Source: Pyrrhoderma lamaoense (Eukaryota > Basidiomycota > Agaricomycetes > Hymenochaetales > Hymenochaetaceae). Taken from it: DNA of 64,000 nt. The stretch is from NCBI GenBank assembly GCA_002794735.1, contig NBAZ01000003.1:682001-746000 (forward strand), in the 5' to 3' direction. The notes beneath the pieces were generated by a model. It did no database searches and was not told the DNA's origin. It saw only the letters and a program-made list of their open reading frames with translations. A program made the position numbers and the translations under genes. Positions 59,264 through 64,000 of the stretch are shown here, piece by piece. Each line of letters opens with the position of its first letter. The first letter of the stretch is position 1.

Positions 59264-59839
59264 ATGGCAACAGATGCAGGACCTGGCGGTGATCATATAC
59301 GCGGCGATAGAATTCAGAGACAAGAGAGGCGTAGAGAGCTTAATAAGCAGGCCCAACATTGGCAAGACGTTTTTCTTAGAGAAGACACAAGTAGTGTCTT
59401 CATAAGCAATACGAACCCACGAACCAATGAGCGACGCTATGGCTTTGTGCCTATCAAGTCGCCATCTACGCTACGGGATAATTGCGACTCCATGAAAGAG
59501 AGCATTCCGCATTTCCAAGATTGTAGCTCCCCTGAGAGGAGTTTCCGTACAAAAGTAAAGCGGAAAGACGTGGTGAGTCTATAAGATTAATCATGAACTC
59601 TGATACTGATTTGCACCATGAAGAATACATCGACAAATCCTACAGAGACACCAATCACAACGGAGGCACGACTGGTTCCAGAGAGTGCAGAATATCGTAG
59701 CATAGAGAGTGCAGATTCCGAGACAGATAATCTAGAGGAGTTCGTGCTTATTGATAGCGAGGATTGCGACGGGGATCAGGGAAGGATCCCAAGTGATTCT
59801 AAAGTACTTTTAGTTCTAGATGAGATTGTCAGCAGCTAG
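59264..59839 (+). CDS. Copy E: WQ/NTxPR-family small protein
   Basis: Start at the ATG at 59264 (MATDAGPGGDHIRGDRIQ). Exon 1 (59264-59572, 103 codons) carries QERRRELNKQAQHWQDVFLR, then SSVFISNTNPRTNERRYGFV. A 51-nt intron (59573-59623, donor GTGAGT, acceptor GAAG) is removed. Exon 2 (59624-59839) begins NTSTNPTETP and keeps only one acidic motif, NLEEFVLIDSEDCD, ending VLDEIVSS. Total 174 residues. Retaining the intron gives a stop after VSL. Core residues W, Q, FL, VF, NTxPR and RR match copies B-D, while the sequence after RR (YGFVPIK) is shared only with copy F. Function unknown. Confidence 0.68.
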
Positions 59840-60540
59840 ATTTCATGACAGAGTGCGCTAGATCTGGATGAAAAGATACTTTTTTTTTCATATCTTTTTG
59901 TAGGTAGAAGGGAGGTATATCTAGGTGGTTCACAGTCATAATTTTTGTATATATAGAAAGGGGCTTACGTATAATAGCTACGTTGCATAGTCACCGAATA
60001 GAAAGGCATTGATTTCCATGTTGAGAGCTATGAATGCATTATGTGAGTTCGTCTGATAGAAATTTATGACTATGCGCTGGGATCAAGTCTAAGGTACGTG
60101 TAGCGTATCACTTGTCAGTGACGTGAACGCGAAATTTACTCATCCATATTTGTCTCTATACGGATATCACGTGATCTTATTTCCCAGAGAGCATAAGAAT
60201 TTCCCAAGTAAAAAAAGGTTGATACTAAGCTTTTTACTTCGTGTAATCTTACTTCGTAACTAGATATAGTTCGTCGAAAGCGTAGTCTCTATGAATCAAC
60301 TGAAACAGCTCTGCGTTGGTGCTTAAACATAAGTCGCAAGAATAATTTGTAAGTAATGTTCTAAAATGACATTTTCGCGCTCAAGTGCTAGATTAGCAAG
60401 TCCATATCTATTGGGCTTTTAGCACGTTGGGGACAGTCCATTGGGTCCAGTGAATATCCTCACCCTTAAATCATTATATTATTTGAAAGCGTTGTAAGAA
60501 GGATGGAGTATACGAATGTTCCCGAAGAGTATGTTACGCT
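59840..60540. other. Intergenic, downstream of copy E
   Basis: No gene recognised; T-rich tract near 59,880. Confidence 0.45.
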
Positions 60541-60865
60541 GGGATAAAATATCGAAGCGGCACAAACAATGCATCAGTACAAACCAGCTGCTCAAAAGAA
60601 AGAGCTATGAATGAGTACCGTCCCCATTATTAGAACAAAGAGCTTTAATATAAGAAGGATAGACCAAGTATAGGTAGTAGCCCTTAGTAGCAACCGATAA
60701 ATTTGACAACATGGCGAGCGAGAACACAGAATTGTATTGTCTATGTGACGATGTGCATTGTCTATGTGATGGTGGTAAGGGGACACGAGTCGTCCTCGTG
60801 GTCCTTCGTAACAATGAATATTAGTGGATCTTGTATCATAGTAACAAATAACCGTGTTCATCATG
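60541..60865 (+). repeat. Relic upstream unit ending at poly(A)
   Basis: Resembles the regions upstream of copies E and F: CGAAGCGGCACAAAC (60,556) matches the CAAAGCGGCAAATGC block at 61,456, and TATCATAGTAACAAATAACC (60,834) matches GTCATAGTAACACACAATCA at 61,748. It stops at a 28-A tract where the gene leader would follow. Confidence 0.55.
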
Positions 60866-60893
60866 AAAAAAAAAAAAAAAAAAAAAAAAAAAA
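60866..60893 (+). repeat. A28 homopolymer
   Basis: Twenty-eight consecutive A. The longest homopolymer that I see in the window. It directly follows CATCATG at the end of a relic upstream unit. Confidence 0.95.
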
Positions 60894-62096
60894 CTTTACA
60901 ACGATCTAACTTTTTAAACGATCGAGCCCCATACAGAGATATTAACATAGTCTCTGGATTGAAGTCAGCCAAGTACTGAGCTTCAGTCAAGAATTAAAGC
61001 CTGCTCCGGATAAGTGCTACCCATAACTCTGCTATCAAATTTCGGTGGTTTCGGTTGCGGACTCGAAAGGATACCATAAACACCATTGTTTATACTCCAT
61101 CCCATACGATCAGCGGCACACTGGTAAATAAGCCATTTTATTCCGTGTCGACACGAGAAATAAGTAAAATGAATATTAGCCACTCTTATGTCTTTTGACA
61201 CTACCTGGGCCCGGACCATAAAAACAATGAAACAGCGAGTGAATGAAGGATATACGTATCTTTCTGATTGACAGTTACTTCGATAAAGCGCCTTATATTC
61301 GAATCCAACGGTGATTGAAAACAGTGAAAGAAGGACACAGCAAACACATGACCTAACCACCTTTGTCACGTATTTCATTATGAAATATGCAATGAGGCTG
61401 AACTCAAAGTTAAGAGAAAATGCCATAAAGCCAAAATTGTGCTATGAGAAAACATCAAAGCGGCAAATGCGATGAATCGATACCAAAACTGAATCTTCAA
61501 GCGAGAGCTGTACAGAAGTGCGGCTTTTCTTTGTAGAAGCAAAGAACCCTTGAAAAGACTAGAGGGCTAGGCCGAGGACACAGATAATGACTTTTCGTAG
61601 CCAAGGAATCTGATAATGAAAAAGCCGGCTTCATGCTAGAAGATAGAGAAAGCGGTTTATCGATGTATACTTGTATGCGGTGGAAGTAAGAAGACATGAG
61701 TCTAGCGCTCCAATATAACAATGAATAACAGCATGAGTGCCTGCGTCATAGTAACACACAATCAAGTTCCTCATGAACAAACAATCCTTTTGCTAGTTCT
61801 TTGTTCTATTCTCTCCTTTTTAGTGGATCTACATCACAGAGGTTGGTATTAAAAGGCACCTGTGAGTTGCCAGGTTCCCCAGCAACACCTCACACTGCAT
61901 CCCTCACTCCTTTACACTTCCATCTTGCTCTCAAGGTCTGATCTAGTTTCTTGCTTATCAAAAGAGCGTTTTTCTTCTTAGTAATCTCCCTACCGTACCG
62001 TAAAAAAGTTAGTTTTGATCAGATCATATTGTCACTCTTCATCTACTTATGACTTCATATACCCGCAGTCAGTCATAACTTCTTCTCTAGTTGCCA
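60894..62096 (+). repeat. Upstream region of copy F
   Basis: From about 61,440 it repeats the copy-E upstream unit. The CTGATAATGAAAAAGC block lies near 61,609. GTCATAGTAACACACAATCA (61,748) lies about 330-350 bp before the ATG. A TATA-like TATTAAAAGG lies near 61,848 and a C/T-rich leader follows. No other gene was recognised. Confidence 0.55.
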
Positions 62097-62653
62097 ATGG
62101 AGTCCGAAAATTCCAATGAACAGCTACGTGAAGACGGATCCGAAAGGAGGGAACGACGTAGGGAGAGTAACGAGCAGACGAGACGCTGGCAAGAGGTCTT
62201 CCTTGGAGATGACATGACCAGTGTCTTTATAAACAATACTCACCCACGAGCCGATAAGCGGCGATATGGCTTCGTCCCTATCAAACCGCCGGCTACACAA
62301 GAGGATATGGGTGAGTTTGGGTGCGAGCCTGCCCCGGAGCCCCCAGAGAAGGATCGCGGGAGTTCCATGAATTATATTGGAACTAAAATGGAGAGGTCGA
62401 ACATAGTAAGTCTATGAGATTATCTACGAGCTCTTGTGCTGATTTGCTTCAGAGTTCATATGATAATACCATAGAGTCACCAGCTGCGAAGGACAGACCC
62501 AAAGCAGAGAATACGACGGAGTCTGTTATCGATACTGATATTACTATGACTGATAAAGGACTTGATCCAGAGGAGTTTGAGCTAGTGGATTGTGCAGCGG
62601 GAGAATGCAGAAATCGACCCGGCAGATTCTGGGACGTACTCCGTCGTCGATGA
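62097..62653 (+). CDS. Copy F: WQ/NTxPR-family small protein
   Basis: Start at the ATG at 62097 (MESENSNEQLREDGSERR). Exon 1 (62097-62405, 103 codons, the same length as copy E) carries RRESNEQTRRWQEVFLGDDM, then TSVFINNTHPRADKRRYGFV. A 47-nt intron (62406-62452, donor GTAAGT, acceptor TTCAG) is removed. Exon 2 (62453-62653) starts SSYDNTIESPAAK and contains the acidic motif GLDPEEFELVD before a basic end, RPGRFWDVLRRR. Total 169 residues, no signal peptide or membrane helix. It is the closest relative of copy E, so the plus-strand pair forms its own subgroup. Function unknown. Confidence 0.68.
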
Positions 62654-64000
62654 GATTCGCGATTGCTATAGAACATGAGAGATGTGTATATAGATTTTTC
62701 GTAGTTTTCATCTTCTCCCATATCTTTCCATGATTGTGTAAGACACTGCCTTTATAGATAATATGTAAGCCTTTACTATAGGATTATCCTTCTGTATGAT
62801 TACCAATGTCAAAAGTCATTTTTCAACTTCGTCATATGCTTTGTAAAGCTGCGGTCATTATATACCATAGGGACAGGACCCAGAAATTGAGCAAGTGAGC
62901 TGTGTGGTTCGATATCGGTAAAATGGTTTCCCTAGACATTTGGTTCGAAAATCGAGTCTACAATGCACCATATAACTTTCAGATGAGATGATCTAGTACC
63001 ATTTTTTCATATAAGTATTATCTACACAATATAAGCATCAGACTTACTCTCATCTCAAATATGTGTTCAATTATTTTAAATAAAAGGCACAAAAGCGAGC
63101 CAGTAAGTAAGAGTCACGAGGAGTATCTGAAGGTTCCCCAACAAAACAACAATGTCGTGCACGTGATGGTAACTGTTACAAGTACATAATTATTACATAT
63201 CATATCGTCTTATTAACAACATCGAAAGAGAGATACTTGAAATGATTTCTCCAAAAATGATATATTTCAAAGAGGTCCAGCCGGCTTTTGTGTAAATAAT
63301 ATAAGGTTAGCAAATGAAAAACTAAGAAGGATGCTAATCGCTGCTTTACCAAAAGTTCACACGACCAAACATGTAACCTTTACGCAAAATAAGCATATCG
63401 ACGACAGATGAACAAAGTGATGTTTGTGCTGATGGAGAAAAGCTTACATATGGGAGACACAGTATCTCTATTAAGGTATCCCTGAGTCTCTTACAAAAAA
63501 ATTGACTAGGGGTTTCTCAGCAAAGGGCGCAACCGTGACGGGTGATATTCCAAGACAAGAACTAGAGGCGAAACCTCAAAGTTTTACAAAACCAGGATAA
63601 GATTGTATAAATGTCTTATATGGTAGATGTTCTCTCATATAAGCAAATTCATATATACCAGCTCCTTAGTTCAAGAAAACAACGCGTACAAGTGTCAGAC
63701 GAACCAATAAAAAAACACCAACCTCCAAGTACAATCCAGAAAGCTGATTATTCTACAAAAATTATCCTTGTTTGACATCGGCCAACTTCAAACTCTAGTT
63801 GAGATTGCTCTGAGGAGAGAAGTTCGGAAATGATATCAGAGATATCCACAGGTTCAAAATAAGAACAGGAAAACAAACCGAAGTGAAACTCAAAAAAGAG
63901 TACCAATGAGCCGGAACGAAACACGATACAACAATTCACATATGACTATAAGAATCGAATTTGTGTGACGCGTACACAACTAATAGTGTTACGTTAGATT
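62654..64000. other. Intergenic to window edge
   Basis: No gene with support. A minus-strand frame at 63748-63939 is rich in acidic residues but lacks an ATG. A gene entering from beyond the right edge cannot be excluded. Confidence 0.4.

Noticed and set aside
60592..60990. Minus-strand frames with poly-Phe across the A28 tract
   Set aside because: The Phe run is just the complement of the A tract; the frames are by-products of a duplicated upstream region.
1..64000. CRISPR arrays, bacterial operons, insertion sequences, rRNA genes
   Set aside because: None seen; the intron-bearing genes are eukaryotic, and the repeats present are diverged gene-bearing tandem units, not spacer arrays or transposons with visible terminal repeats.

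Overview
The window looks like nuclear DNA of a filamentous basidiomycete, most likely an Agaricomycete. The main evidence is many short (about 50-65 nt) spliceosomal introns with CTGAC-like branch sites, a DUF6533 seven-helix gene, a CBM1-tethered carbohydrate esterase, and orthologues of fungal housekeeping genes. I cannot name the genus. All calls come from reading six-frame translations and splicing by eye; no search was run.

Left part, 1-43.5 kb: ordinary gene-dense euchromatin. In order: ELP1 (-), DUF6533 membrane protein (+), SulP/STAS anion transporter (+), secreted CBM1-CE16 acetylesterase (-), ER glucosidase II alpha (-), cyclase-family hydrolase (+), lactonase-type beta-propeller (-), Cdc15/Hof1-like F-BAR-SH3 protein (-), coatomer zeta (-), CMC4 twin-CX9C protein (+), LdhA-like D-lactate dehydrogenase (+), CCT theta (-), a Rad60/SUMO-like-domain protein (-), an RGG-tailed protein (+), an NHA/Sod2-type cation/proton antiporter (+) and a two-domain mitochondrial-type ABC ATPase (-).

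Right part, 43.5-64 kb: an accessory, repeat-built region. It holds an expanding family of small two-exon genes (about 170-180 residues) that I do not recognise. Their core reads Q-[AT]-x2-W-Q-x2-F-L-x5-6-V-F-[IV]-x-N-T-x-P-R-x3-R-R, followed by an acidic exon 2 ending in D/N-P-x-[DE]-[FE]-type motifs. Three full copies (B, C, D), one multi-stop pseudogene (A), one exon-2 relic and one upstream relic lie in tandem on the minus strand. Two more copies (E, F) lie on the plus strand beyond a Ser-tRNA(UGA) and a second NHA antiporter paralogue. The units share upstream elements, and copies B, C and D share a 63-nt intron that looks better conserved than the flanking protein. This family is the best candidate for an undescribed system.

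A second window-wide signal: at least seven otherwise well-conserved genes break frame by one base, mostly at short homopolymers (typically four G/C where five keep the frame). This looks like systematic base-calling indels rather than loss of essential genes, and should be resolved before pseudogenes are called.
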